A stretch of DNA of 64,000 nucleotides from CAIKOD01 sp035543455 (GCA_035543455.1 DATKKE010000058.1:4163-68162); one strand, 5' to 3'; counted from the stretch's first letter, positions 26,322 to 35,734 are shown. The notes: a model not told the origin generated them from the letters alone. A program made the numbers and translations.

Positions 26322-29069
26322 TCAACCATTGATCGCCGCGGCAATCCTTTCACGACCGACCTTCAGGGCGAGTTCTATCTGGTCGACATTGCTGCCACCC
26401 CCCCGGGCGAGTGCGGCGTTTCCTCCTCCTTTTCCTCCAAGAAGGTTTGAAATTTGACCGATAATATCGCCGGCATTCACCTGGGGTACACCTGAAGATA
26501 TTATTGCCTCCGCACGTTCTGCATTCTTTGAAAGGAGCATTGCCACCCCGCCGCTGCCTGACACCTGGCTTGCAATCGTCGTGAGATCTTTGGCAGGGAG
26601 GTCTATCCGTCTGATGACAACCGCGACCCCCTTGATAATTTCAGGCTCGATCTGGGCGATCTCGAGGTCCACGAGATTCTTCGAGAGTTTTTCATTCTCT
26701 TTTTTAAGGTCTTTCCATTCATTGAAAAAACGCGAGCACGTGGTGGGTAAATTCTCCTGCTGCACTGAAAACACATCTGAGGAACGTTGTACGAGGTCGT
26801 CGAGATGCTGCGCATACCCGAGAGCTGCAAGCCCGGCTGAGAATTCGATCCGTTCTATCCCGTCCTGGATATGTTCGACGCGTATGATTTTTATCATCCC
26901 TATCTGTCCCGTAGTAGGGCAATGGGTCCCTGCGCAGGCCTCGATATCACCCCCGACCGATACAATACGGAGTTCCTTCCCGGGCGGGATACCCCCCTGG
27001 TAGAGGGAAAAGCCATAGGCCTGTTCCGCCTTTCCGCGCTCCTCAAATTTTATATCGACACACTGGTCCAGAAGGACCATCCTGTTTACCGCTATCTCAA
27101 TCCTTTGTAATTCCTCAGGAGTGATGTGGCGGAAATGCCTGATATCGATCCTCGATGTCTCGACTCCTTTCTGGGCCCCTGCCTGGTGGATATGGGCACC
27201 AAGCACCTCTTTTGAAGCCCTGAGGAGGAGGTGGGTTGCGGTATGGTGCCTCATGAGAGACCAGCGCCGTTCATCGTCGACGATGCCCTTGACGCGGTCG
27301 CCCCGCCTGAGTACGCCTCCCTCAAGCTGGTGGAGTATCACATCCCCGATTTTCATAACGCCGGTAATCCTGACCATGTTCTCCTGGGTGATGAGCATAC
27401 CCGAGTCCGCTGGCTGGCCCCCCCCTTCCGGATAGAAGAGGGTCTGATCCATGACTACGAACCCGTCGAAGAAATCGAGGACTACTGCCTCGAATTCGGT
27501 ATCACATGGCTGCTCGTAGTACAACTTTCTTGTAGCCGGAAGACCCCTGATCCGTCCCTGGTATTTCGCGAAAGCATCTTCAGGAACGGCTGATTCGGAT
27601 TCAGAATGCATATCGGCGATCAATGAATAGAAATTATCGGGGAGATCGACGACCGCTCCTTCCTTTGTGGCGATATCCCTGATCATGTCGGGGGGGATTC
27701 CATGGGAATCGTAAAGAGTAATGACTTCTTTCAATGGCACGCGCTGGGTCTTTGATTTGTATGTGCGTGCCACCCTCTGGACAATTTTCGTACCCCGTTC
27801 AAGTGTCTGGGCATATTTCTCCACTTCGCGGTCGATAATCTCGCGGGTAACGATGATGTCCTGTTCGAAGGTACCGGGTCCGATGATATCAGATTGCGCT
27901 TCTACCAGGTCGGCAAGACTCTCCTTCAGTTTCAGGTCGTTCATCATCCGCAGGGTCCGCCTGATCACAAGCCTGGCGAGATAACCTTCCCGTACGTTCG
28001 AGGGAACAATCAGGTCACCGAGCATATAGGCAAGGCAGCGGGTGTGATCGACGACTGCATAGACCTTTTCAATCGGTGAGATCATCCTGTCGAGTTTTTC
28101 CGGGGATATATTGATCGCCTGGGCGACCTTGTTCCTGAGCTGAAAAAGGCTGGCACCCGAGATGTCCCCCAGGAGTCCTGCATACCTGGCGTTGAGCGAG
28201 AGTATCTTGGCATATTCCGAGTCCTCGAGCATATGTTCGAGCCCGGCACCCTCCATCACCCGCGAAACCATCTCGGGGAACACTGCATCATAGATCGTCG
28301 GTGAGCCTCTCGATGCCCATACAAACCGCTCGAGTCCGTATCCCGTGTCGACAATCCGGCTCTGTAGTGGGTAATACATCGCCCCGTCGAGTTCTATACC
28401 GGCGCCGCCTGTCTTCTGGCGGCCGAGGTTCATAAACACGAGCGTCGCAACCTCAAGGCCGCCGATCAGGACTTCGACGCTCGGGCCGGCATTTCCACCC
28501 CCTATCCAGGGATGCTCCTTGTAGGTGACCGCCTGCAGGTTACCTCCAATCGATCGGATAAATTCGTCGCAGAGTTCAACCGTCCTGTCTTTCCAGTAAA
28601 TCTCATGCTCCGCGGTATTGAAGGCGTGGTGTGCCATCATCTCGAACATCGTCAGGTGCCTGCCGGAACGACCAACGGAATCAAGGTCGTTCAACCTGAT
28701 GCAGGGCTGGGAAATAGTAAGCGGGTTTGCAGGCGGCGGGACGATACCAGCGGTGACAAAGGGCTGGAAATCTGCAATAGAAGCGATAGTGAGGTAAATA
28801 TCGTCTCTCCACCGGGCGACGACCGGGTACCGTTTGATCCGGGTATGGCCGTTTCTCTCAAAAAAAGAGAGGTATGCCTCCCGCATCTCATCGACCGTAT
28901 GCTTCCGGAAAACCGGGTTCCCGATAAAATTATAGGGCTCGCACGGAGCGTCCCCGCATATCACCTTATCGGGATCCCGGGTCCAGAAGGCTGATCCGCA
29001 TTTGATGCAGGTCTTCCTTACAAGCCCGTTTTGTCTGAAATAATCGAGCTGATATTCTTGTTCGAGCAT
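26322..29069 (-). CDS. alaS: alanyl-tRNA synthetase
   Basis: Charges tRNA-Ala. 915 residues, archaeal form with an N-terminal Cys motif (CIKCGSAFWTRD). HTRIKRYPVVARWRDDIY and MFEMMAHHAFN belong to the class II aminoacylation domain; HTATHLLLRA and CAGTHCPTTGQIG give the editing-domain zinc site (H-x3-H ... C-x3-H). The Gly-rich C-terminus GGKGGGNAALARGGG is typical of DHHA1. Own gene, with an AT-rich stretch upstream. Confidence 0.97.
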   Translation of the reverse strand: MLEQEYQLDYFRQNGLVRKTCIKCGSAFWTRDPDKVICGDAPCEPYNFIGNPVFRKHTVDEMREAYLSFFERNGHTRIKRYPVVARWRDDIYLTIASIADFQPFVTAGIVPPPANPLTISQPCIRLNDLDSVGRSGRHLTMFEMMAHHAFNTAEHEIYWKDRTVELCDEFIRSIGGNLQAVTYKEHPWIGGGNAGPSVEVLIGGLEVATLVFMNLGRQKTGGAGIELDGAMYYPLQSRIVDTGYGLERFVWASRGSPTIYDAVFPEMVSRVMEGAGLEHMLEDSEYAKILSLNARYAGLLGDISGASLFQLRNKVAQAINISPEKLDRMISPIEKVYAVVDHTRCLAYMLGDLIVPSNVREGYLARLVIRRTLRMMNDLKLKESLADLVEAQSDIIGPGTFEQDIIVTREIIDREVEKYAQTLERGTKIVQRVARTYKSKTQRVPLKEVITLYDSHGIPPDMIRDIATKEGAVVDLPDNFYSLIADMHSESESAVPEDAFAKYQGRIRGLPATRKLYYEQPCDTEFEAVVLDFFDGFVVMDQTLFYPEGGGQPADSGMLITQENMVRITGVMKIGDVILHQLEGGVLRRGDRVKGIVDDERRWSLMRHHTATHLLLRASKEVLGAHIHQAGAQKGVETSRIDIRHFRHITPEELQRIEIAVNRMVLLDQCVDIKFEERGKAEQAYGFSLYQGGIPPGKELRIVSVGGDIEACAGTHCPTTGQIGMIKIIRVEHIQDGIERIEFSAGLAALGYAQHLDDLVQRSSDVFSVQQENLPTTCSRFFNEWKDLKKENEKLSKNLVDLEIAQIEPEIIKGVAVVIRRIDLPAKDLTTIASQVSGSGGVAMLLSKNAERAEAIISSGVPQVNAGDIIGQISNLLGGKGGGNAALARGGGSNVDQIELALKVGRERIAAAING

Positions 29070-29134
29070 GCAAAACCACGTTTCTCTTTAAATATAGGGG
29101 TTTTTAATTAAAAACTGTGTGGGAGAGGGGTCTC

Positions 29135-29482
29135 TTAACGCTCTCCTCCTCCCATGAATTCATGGTACCATTCATCGATCTCCTCGAAATTTCCGGTTAT
29201 TTCCGCGATCCTTGCAGCAAGGACATGCCAGCAAAACCCCAAAAATACCTGTGCCCGGCAGGTGCAGAACTCGGCCTCGACCACATATTCGTCGCTCCTG
29301 CCTACCACGATAAAAAAATCCAGATATTTTTTAACCTGCCCTTCTTCAACGGCAACCAGGGCTGTTCTTCCCCGATCCCCGAAGAGGTGGATTATTTCAT
29401 CCCGTAATTCTGGCGAGAGCTCACGTGTTTCCATGAGCCTTTTCCACAGGAATGCCTCTTCTGCAGGGAGGGGTTCACTCAT
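29135..29482 (-). CDS. SWIM zinc-finger protein
   Basis: 115 residues, mostly helical. Cys73, Cys75, Cys84 and His86 (FCTCRAQVFLGFCWH) form the CxC-x8-CxH pattern of SWIM zinc fingers, which bind nucleic acids or proteins. Nothing else in the protein is recognised. Its start overlaps the NIF3 gene end, so the two are co-transcribed. Confidence 0.8.
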   Translation of the reverse strand: MSEPLPAEEAFLWKRLMETRELSPELRDEIIHLFGDRGRTALVAVEEGQVKKYLDFFIVVGRSDEYVVEAEFCTCRAQVFLGFCWHVLAARIAEITGNFEEIDEWYHEFMGGGER

Positions 29483-30186
29483 GGGACAATGACCATTGCC
29501 GGGGGGTCTTCAATAAATGTCCAGCCCATTCTGCCCGAAAGTGCCTTCATTGCCGGTGCTTCAAGGGCATAATGCGTAGCCTGGATGAGAGGAACCGGGG
29601 AATTTCTGATGACCGAATGTTTTGGTTCAGCGGACAGGAATGCATCTGCCCCGAGGGTCACTGCTTCATCGATGAGGTCGGCATCGAATCCGCTGCCGCC
29701 GACAACGGCCAGGCGCCTGGGCGACGATAATTTCCCCCATACCAGCAGCTCGCACCCGAGGATGTTCCTGATCTCTTCCAGTTTGAGACGGCAGTCCCCT
29801 ACTATCCCGAGTTTCATCGGGGCCGCATTGCAGAGTCCCAACAGTTCCGCGAGGGTGTCGTTAATTCCTCCGGGCGCCCGGTCAAAATTCGTATGCATGA
29901 CATAGACATTCATGCCCGACGAGAGTGCCGTGCGAAGCAGCGGCATAAGAGGACCCCGGACAGACGTTACAGGATGAAATATCGGGGTATGGTGAACGAC
30001 AAGCACGTCTGCCTGCCCCCGGACTGCCTCGCCGACTGCATGGATTGATGCATCAAGGGAGCAAAAAATGCGGCCGATATCGGTCCTGCCCTCAACTACA
30101 AGGCCGATCTTTCCCTCATCAAACTCATCGGCCAGCGCGGGAGGTGCTATTCCTTCCATCCCTGAGATGAATTCGCGAATATCCAT
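29479..30186 (-). CDS. NIF3 / DUF34 family dinuclear-metal protein
   Basis: 235 residues. Metal ligands of the NIF3 family are visible in VVHHTPIFHP (about 65-74), HTNFDRAPGGINDTLAELLGL and near the C-terminus in TEKH-like ATHYALEAPAM. The reaction is unsettled; a GTP cyclohydrolase-like or hydrolase role has been suggested for family members. Overlaps the SWIM gene by four bases and is divergent from the homocysteine genes. Confidence 0.88.
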   Translation of the reverse strand: MDIREFISGMEGIAPPALADEFDEGKIGLVVEGRTDIGRIFCSLDASIHAVGEAVRGQADVLVVHHTPIFHPVTSVRGPLMPLLRTALSSGMNVYVMHTNFDRAPGGINDTLAELLGLCNAAPMKLGIVGDCRLKLEEIRNILGCELLVWGKLSSPRRLAVVGGSGFDADLIDEAVTLGADAFLSAEPKHSVIRNSPVPLIQATHYALEAPAMKALSGRMGWTFIEDPPAMVIVP

Positions 30187-30277
30187 ACACGGTTATAATG
30201 CATGAGGGTTAAAATACCATCCCGTACCTGCGATAAAATCCTTATCTATAAGTCCACAGGGCGCGATATCCTCACTT

Positions 30278-31786
30278 ATGAAAAAGTCCATCGACCTGAT
30301 CAATGAACGGATCCGGGATGGCAATGCAAGGGTAGTTACTGCCGAACAGATGCCCGGCATTGTTGCGGAACTCGGGGAAGAGGCAGCACTCCGTGAGGTG
30401 GATGTCGTTACCACCGGGACGTTCGGGGCGATGTGCTCATCAGGGGCATTTTTTAACTTCGGTCACGCGGAACCTCCTATCCGCATGGAGCGTATCTGGC
30501 TGAACGATGTCGAGGCATATGGTGGGCTTGCAGCGGTAGACACCTATGTCGGTGCTACCCAGCAGTCCACGACCCGGGAGGACCAGTATGGCGGCGCCCA
30601 TGTCATTGAGGATTTTATCGCCGGGAAATCGGTAGAACTCAGGGCGATGTCCCGCGGGACCGACTGCTACCCCAGGCGGACCATAACCACCGATCTCCTG
30701 CTCGAAAACTTAAACCAGGCGATCATGTGTAACCCGAGAAATGCGTACCAGCGGTATAATGCAGCGACCAATACCACCGACCGTACCCTTCATACCTATA
30801 TGGGCATGCTGTTGCCGAATACCGGTAACGTGACGTTTTCTGGGGCTGGTGCGCTAAACCCGATTTCAAATGACCCGGGTTTTCGTGTTATCGGAGGCGG
30901 CGTTCCCCTGTTCCTCGGGGGTGCGCAGGGGATGGTGATTGGCGAAGGGACACAGCACTCTCCGGCCGGAGGGTTCGGGACGCTGATGGTCACCGGCGAC
31001 ATGAAACAGATGTCGACGGATTATGTGAGGGCGGCCACGATGCACGGTTACGGAGTCACCCTCTACATGGGGGTGGGCATACCGATACCGGTTATCGATA
31101 CCGGGGTGGTCAGGAGCACGGCCGTCCGCGATGAAGATATCACCATCGATATTCTTGATTATGGTGTGCCCAGCCGCAACAGGCCGGCTATCCGGAAAGT
31201 CACGTACGCAGAGCTCCGGAGCGGTGCGGTGGAGATCGGCGGCGAAGAAGTGCGGACATCCTCGCTTTCAAGTTACCGGAAGGCGAGGGAAATTGCCGTT
31301 ACCTTACAACACTGGGTAGAAGAGGGAAAAATGGAATTATTCCTGCCTACAAGGAAAATTAATTCCGGGACACAGGTGAAGCCGATGCATGAGAGTGTCC
31401 GCGGGCCGCGTGTGCTCGATATTATGGATCACCAGGTCTTTTCAGTCGGGGATGGCGAGGAGATCAGGACCGCTGCAAAGATCCTCCTTAAAGGGGAGAC
31501 AAACCACCTGGCGGTTGTCAACCTGGATGGGGTACTGGTCGGGATCGTTACTACCTATGATATTTCAAAGGCAGTCGCAAACCCTGGTAAAGCAGTGTTC
31601 GTCAAGGATATTATGAGGAAGAAAGTTGTCACCACAACCCCGGATGAAGCGGTCGATATCGCTGTCCAGAAACTGGAACGCCATAATATCAGTGCCCTGC
31701 CTGTTGTTGACCCGGGGATGCATGTAGTTGCCATGCTTACTGCGACCGATCTGGGAAAACTCTTCGGCGGAAGGTGGCTGAAATGA
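30278..31786 (+). CDS. homocysteine biosynthesis protein, DUF39 (HcyBio) with two CBS domains
   Basis: Homologue of Methanosarcina MA1821 (COG1900), which with a ferredoxin partner makes homocysteine from aspartate semialdehyde and sulfide. DUF39 spans about 1-370: TTGTFGAMCSSGAFFNFGH, SRGTDCYPRR, GGGVPLFLGGAQG and GEGTQHSPAGGFGTLMV; the cysteines in the first two may take part in sulfur transfer. Two CBS repeats follow (about 375-500) and could sense nucleotides or SAM. The next gene overlaps it by four bases. Confidence 0.9.
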   Translation: MKKSIDLINERIRDGNARVVTAEQMPGIVAELGEEAALREVDVVTTGTFGAMCSSGAFFNFGHAEPPIRMERIWLNDVEAYGGLAAVDTYVGATQQSTTREDQYGGAHVIEDFIAGKSVELRAMSRGTDCYPRRTITTDLLLENLNQAIMCNPRNAYQRYNAATNTTDRTLHTYMGMLLPNTGNVTFSGAGALNPISNDPGFRVIGGGVPLFLGGAQGMVIGEGTQHSPAGGFGTLMVTGDMKQMSTDYVRAATMHGYGVTLYMGVGIPIPVIDTGVVRSTAVRDEDITIDILDYGVPSRNRPAIRKVTYAELRSGAVEIGGEEVRTSSLSSYRKAREIAVTLQHWVEEGKMELFLPTRKINSGTQVKPMHESVRGPRVLDIMDHQVFSVGDGEEIRTAAKILLKGETNHLAVVNLDGVLVGIVTTYDISKAVANPGKAVFVKDIMRKKVVTTTPDEAVDIAVQKLERHNISALPVVDPGMHVVAMLTATDLGKLFGGRWLK

Positions 31787-32178
31787 AACTCCTCGTCACC
31801 TTCTCAAGGAAGACCGGCAGGAAGCCGATTATTGCCCAGGTCGTCAAGGATACTGGAGTGCTGATCAATGTCGAGCGGGCTGTCATCGACTCGTCCGAAG
31901 GGGAGGCTTTGATCGATATACCCGATGATTCCTGCCAGTTGATCAGGGAAAAACTGGCAGATCTCGGGGCAAGCGTGCGGATGCTTGACCGGGGGATTAC
32001 CCTCGACGAACGTGAATGCGTGGACTGCGGAGCCTGTGTCAGTGTCTGCCCCCAGGACGTGTTTTACCTGGATAGTGACTGGAAAATTTCCATTAACGAA
32101 GGTCGTTGCGTTCTTTGCGGACGTTGTATCCCGGCTTGTCCCCACAACGCCCTCTCACAACAGGAAGAAAATTCCTGA
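31783..32178 (+). CDS. NIL-domain ferredoxin (2x[4Fe-4S]) of homocysteine biosynthesis
   Basis: N-terminal NIL domain (about 1-75) followed by two Cys clusters, CVDCGACVSVCP and CVLCGRCIPACP, each C-x2-C-x2-C-x3-C. Matches Methanosarcina MA1822, the partner of the DUF39-CBS protein. The ATG at 31783 overlaps the upstream stop (ATGA), so the two are coupled. An in-frame GTG nine bases earlier is less likely. Confidence 0.9.
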   Translation: MKLLVTFSRKTGRKPIIAQVVKDTGVLINVERAVIDSSEGEALIDIPDDSCQLIREKLADLGASVRMLDRGITLDERECVDCGACVSVCPQDVFYLDSDWKISINEGRCVLCGRCIPACPHNALSQQEENS

Positions 32179-32182
32179 ACCT

Positions 32183-33529
32183 TTATTTCTGATCTTTCAC
32201 CGTTACCGGAGGCGCCAGGGGAAGCATGTCGATCCTGTCACATTCCCTGCCGCCCAGGATATACCCATGGATGGTCTTTAAGGAAACCGGACGATAACCT
32301 GTCATTTCGGTGCTCACGTTCACCCGCCGGTGAATAAAATCAATGAACGGGTATTCCCCTATATTGTTGTTATGGGCATGACCGTGAATGGTCCAGCCCT
32401 GAAAGTCCGTTGGTACCTGGGCAGGATCGTGGATAAACAGGAAATCCAGACCGCCAAAACTTTTTTCCAGGAAAGAAACAGATTCCGGGAGGTCTTCGTC
32501 GTGGTTCCCCCGGATGAGGGAGATCCTTCCCTCTAACTTCCTGAGATACTCCCCCGCAGGCGCAGCGGCCGGACCATACCTGAGGTCGCCGAGAAACAGT
32601 ATCTCATCGTCCCCATGGACAACCTTGTTCCAGTTGTTTATGAGAACTTCATCCATTTCATCAGCAGATGAAAACGGCCTTCGGCAATATTTTATAATAT
32701 TTAGATGGCCCAGATGGAGATCGGACGTAACAAAAGGAGGCGTTCCAGCTGGATTCTGTTGGCCGACCAGTTCAATACCCGAAAGACGGCGATATTGTTT
32801 CAGCGAGACTGCCATCCTCCCGGGATGATATGCAAGGGCACGGGGAAGCCATATTCCGGATGGCATATCAAATTCTCCCCGGACAGAACCATTCTCAATG
32901 AGAGCGACCCGAAATACGGTCAGGGGGGCGTATTCGGGAAGGAGGACGCAGGTATCCCCGTTCTCCGGTCCACCCGGCCCGACGGCACCAGCAGATCCAT
33001 CTTCATGTTTTGCCTCGATTGCCTCCCGAATAGTCTCACAAACCGATTCCGCGTCTGTGACTCTCATATCATAGGAATGACTGATGTGAAACCGTCGTCG
33101 CAGCGGATCGCGATCGATCCAGCTAAGGCTCTCGGTCAGGGGGGCAAGTGAGTGCCAGAGAATGTCGTAGAATTCCCTGAATGCAGGTGAAGTATCGATA
33201 TCATGGGCAATTGCCAGGCCTTTCCGCCCCCGCATCAATAACCATCCGGATAATTTCAGCACAAATCCGGGGGACCGTTTGCAGGCTGATTCGATTGCAT
33301 TACAAAGCGCGTCCGGTTGAAGACCGCTCTTTTTGAAAAACGGTCCGTATAAGGTAATGTGCTGGAACGGCGGGAAGTTGTAGATATCGTTGACAAGATG
33401 ACGGATGAAATCTGTTTTTTTCAATAGCTTCCAGTCGTTCACCCTGATCATGAGGAAGTACTTGCTACTCTCCCGTTGTCCTCCTCTATGCCACGAACTC
33501 AGGTGGCGCGACCTGTGGGTCTTTATCAT
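32183..33529 (-). CDS. 2H phosphoesterase (LigT-like) fused to calcineurin-like metallophosphoesterase
   Basis: Two phosphoesterase folds in one 448-residue chain. The N-terminal part has the two HxT/S motifs of the 2H family, His57-Ile-Thr59 (QHITLYGPF) and His148-Ile-Ser150 (RRFHISHSY), which act on 2'-5' or 2',3'-cyclic phosphate bonds. The C-terminal part from about 265 has the full metal set: SDLHLGH (Asp270, His272), FLGDL, RGNHDE, and HGHAHN. Such a protein could open a cyclic phosphate and then remove it. It is a single gene pointing against the homocysteine pair. Confidence 0.85.
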   Translation of the reverse strand: MIKTHRSRHLSSWHRGGQRESSKYFLMIRVNDWKLLKKTDFIRHLVNDIYNFPPFQHITLYGPFFKKSGLQPDALCNAIESACKRSPGFVLKLSGWLLMRGRKGLAIAHDIDTSPAFREFYDILWHSLAPLTESLSWIDRDPLRRRFHISHSYDMRVTDAESVCETIREAIEAKHEDGSAGAVGPGGPENGDTCVLLPEYAPLTVFRVALIENGSVRGEFDMPSGIWLPRALAYHPGRMAVSLKQYRRLSGIELVGQQNPAGTPPFVTSDLHLGHLNIIKYCRRPFSSADEMDEVLINNWNKVVHGDDEILFLGDLRYGPAAAPAGEYLRKLEGRISLIRGNHDEDLPESVSFLEKSFGGLDFLFIHDPAQVPTDFQGWTIHGHAHNNNIGEYPFIDFIHRRVNVSTEMTGYRPVSLKTIHGYILGGRECDRIDMLPLAPPVTVKDQK

Positions 33530-33654
33530 CTCTTTTTAAAGACGTTCATCTTCCTGATATATACACTCAGTTAATCCGGTATGGAGTAGCCGGTTCGGGT
33601 ATTACCTCCAGCCCGAACATCCTGCGCATATTTTAGCGTGGGAGTTGTAACAGA

Positions 33655-34392
33655 ATGTTGGATATCCGGGCCCCTGTCATGATCAGACACCATTTTGAGA
33701 TGAGGGAAACGATCGCCACCGTTATCGCGGAGGAACAGGCTTTTATTGACGATGCATGCAGTGCCATGATCCAGGCCCGCCAGGAGCTTGAACGATACAT
33801 CTTCCGCGATCCGTTTTTCCGGACCACATTTGAACCCTATACTCCGGACTCCTCTGACCTGACGATTACCCGGATGGCGAAAGCAGCCGCCAGGGCCGGT
33901 GTCGGGCCCATGGCTGCCGTTGCAGGGACTATTGCATGGGCAGGTGTCGAAGCGATGGTAAAATCCGGTGCCCATTTTGGTATTATTGATAACGGGGGGG
34001 ATATCGCGCTGATATCCGACCGGGAAGTCCTGATAGGAATCCATGCCGGGACGTCGCCGTTAAGCGACAGATTTGCGTTCATTATCCCCCCAAAAAAAGG
34101 GATATACGGCATCTGTACTTCGTCAGCTACGGTCGGAGCGTCGATCTCGCTCGGGATCGCTGATGCCGTGACGGTTCTCTCCCGGGATGTGGCACTGTCG
34201 GATGCCTGGGCCACTGCGGTCTGTAACGAGATCAGGCCAGGGAACACTTCAGTATTCAGTCGTCTGGATCCAGGAGAAGTGGATGGGGTTTGTGCAATTA
34301 TAGGTACCTGGACCGGAACCTGGGGAACGATTCCTCATGTCGTCCCTGCGAAGGTCACAAAAGAGCGTATTACCGCCGGCTTCGGGTTCTGA
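33655..34392 (+). CDS. UPF0280 / COG2122 ApbE-like protein, sulfur assimilation
   Basis: 245 residues, with GPMAAVAGTIAWAGVEAMV, IDNGGDIALIS and TSSATVGASISLGIADAVTVL, the last two resembling ApbE flavin-transferase motifs. The Methanosarcina homologue (MA1715) has been linked to use of sulfide for cysteine and homocysteine. It lies 1.5 kb from the DUF39/ferredoxin pair. GGGAG stands eight bases before the ATG. Confidence 0.88.
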   Translation: MLDIRAPVMIRHHFEMRETIATVIAEEQAFIDDACSAMIQARQELERYIFRDPFFRTTFEPYTPDSSDLTITRMAKAAARAGVGPMAAVAGTIAWAGVEAMVKSGAHFGIIDNGGDIALISDREVLIGIHAGTSPLSDRFAFIIPPKKGIYGICTSSATVGASISLGIADAVTVLSRDVALSDAWATAVCNEIRPGNTSVFSRLDPGEVDGVCAIIGTWTGTWGTIPHVVPAKVTKERITAGFGF

Positions 34393-34436
34393 AAATGAGC
34401 TCGTCCATAACCAGGATCCGTGAAGTCCGGACCTTA

Positions 34437-34847
34437 TCAGAGGCTCTCGTCAATAAACTGCATTGCGTCCCGGTATGCCGTTTTTCCCCGGTAATTTGCC
34501 AGGACCTGTCCTTCATCCCTGACGGTGATAACCGGTTCATCAGGGTCCATTGAGAAGATCACTTCAAGATAATCCACTTCAAGAATTGCCATCCCGTGCA
34601 CGAGCAATGACGCGGGCGCGAGTATCATCCGTTCTTTTCCGAGGTCTCCGGGCGATTCCCGGAAAAAATAATAAAACACCTGGTATGCATTCAGGAGGTC
34701 GGACACGAACAGTTCATGGCGCAGGTCCGTGCTGACAGTATCGAGGTGAGATGCAAGGCGTTCCTCATCGTCACCACTCGCTTTGAACAGGGAGTCGGCC
34801 AGCTTCGCGAGTTCCCGGTATGGTGTCCCCTGGGAAACGGCAGTCAT
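34437..34847 (-). CDS. conserved-looking hypothetical protein
   Basis: 136 residues, mainly helical N-terminal half (LAKLADSLFKASGDDEERLASHL, shown only in part) and a C-terminal half with FSMDPDEPVITVRDEG. No family is recognised. It starts back to back with the next gene: the two start codons overlap on the palindrome CATG. Confidence 0.6.
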   Translation of the reverse strand: MTAVSQGTPYRELAKLADSLFKASGDDEERLASHLDTVSTDLRHELFVSDLLNAYQVFYYFFRESPGDLGKERMILAPASLLVHGMAILEVDYLEVIFSMDPDEPVITVRDEGQVLANYRGKTAYRDAMQFIDESL

Positions 34848-35211
34848 GAAATATCATAGGACAGGCTTTGTGAAAAATGTCGTGGTGACCATTCCGGAAA
34901 GGTATAATGTTCCAAAGGTGCTATATGTGCCCGTGAAACCAGAAGACCTCGACTGGATCGTGTACCACCTTATCCTCGCGGGAAAGGTGTCAGACACGGG
35001 CACTATCGTGCAGGAGACCGGGTGCACACCTGAAGAGGCCGCAGGAACCGTCCGGCGTCTTGTCTCTTATTTCCTTATCGATAGTACCGGGGGCCGGTTC
35101 TCTGCACGTTCCGTGCCTGAGATGCTCCTCCTCTGCCAGTGCCGGTATGCCGATGACTCACCGGTTATCATCGAAGACGGGGTCGTGAAACCGAAAAAAC
35201 AGGGGGAATAG
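34846..35211 (+). CDS. small protein with winged-helix-like middle, unknown function
   Basis: 121 residues. VVVTIPERYNVPKVLYVPV at the start is followed by a helical part (about 35-80) with the rhythm of an HTH (DTGTIVQETGCTPEEAAGTVRRL) and a short tail. The ATG at 34846 fits the conserved-looking start; an upstream TTG at 34783 would run into the opposite gene. The stop is two bases before aTrm56, so it is the first gene of that operon. Confidence 0.6.
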   Translation: MKYHRTGFVKNVVVTIPERYNVPKVLYVPVKPEDLDWIVYHLILAGKVSDTGTIVQETGCTPEEAAGTVRRLVSYFLIDSTGGRFSARSVPEMLLLCQCRYADDSPVIIEDGVVKPKKQGE

Positions 35212-35212
35212 G

Positions 35213-35734
35213 ATGGAGATCGTCGTTCTGCGGCTTGGGCACCGTCCCGAACGTGACCAGAGGGTCACAACCCATGTCGGTCTTCTTTCCCGTGCACTGG
35301 GAGCCCGCGGCATGTACCTTGCCGGGGAGGACAAGGGAATCGTCCGGAGCATCGAACGCGTCGTTGAACAATGGGGCGGGGACTTTTTCATCGAGGACAA
35401 GGTGAAATGGCGCCGCTGCATTGAAGACTGGAAACGTTCCGGCGGTATTGTGGTCCATCTTACCATGTACGGTCTGCCTATCCGGGAGTACGAAGGCGAG
35501 ATTAAAACCCATGAGAAAATCCTCGTCGTGGTCGGGGCTGAAAAAGTTCCCGGCGAGGTGTATGGGATCTCGGATTACAATATTTCCGTTACCGGACAGC
35601 CCCATTCAGAAATTGCGAGCCTTTCGGTATTTCTTGACCGTATTTTCAACGGTGAGGAGCTCGACCTGGAATTCCCGGATGCTAAGATAAGAGTCGTCCC
35701 ATGCAGGCAGGGGAAAAAGACAGAAGCGAAATGA
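35213..35734 (+). CDS. tRNA (cytidine(56)-2'-O)-methyltransferase aTrm56
   Basis: SPOUT-family enzyme that methylates the ribose of C56 in archaeal tRNA. VLRLGHRPERDQRVTTHVGL at the N-terminus and LVVVGAEKVPGEVY plus DYNISVTGQPHSEIASL (knot region) match aTrm56. 173 residues. Overlaps the ATP-grasp gene by four bases. Confidence 0.92.
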   Translation: MEIVVLRLGHRPERDQRVTTHVGLLSRALGARGMYLAGEDKGIVRSIERVVEQWGGDFFIEDKVKWRRCIEDWKRSGGIVVHLTMYGLPIREYEGEIKTHEKILVVVGAEKVPGEVYGISDYNISVTGQPHSEIASLSVFLDRIFNGEELDLEFPDAKIRVVPCRQGKKTEAK

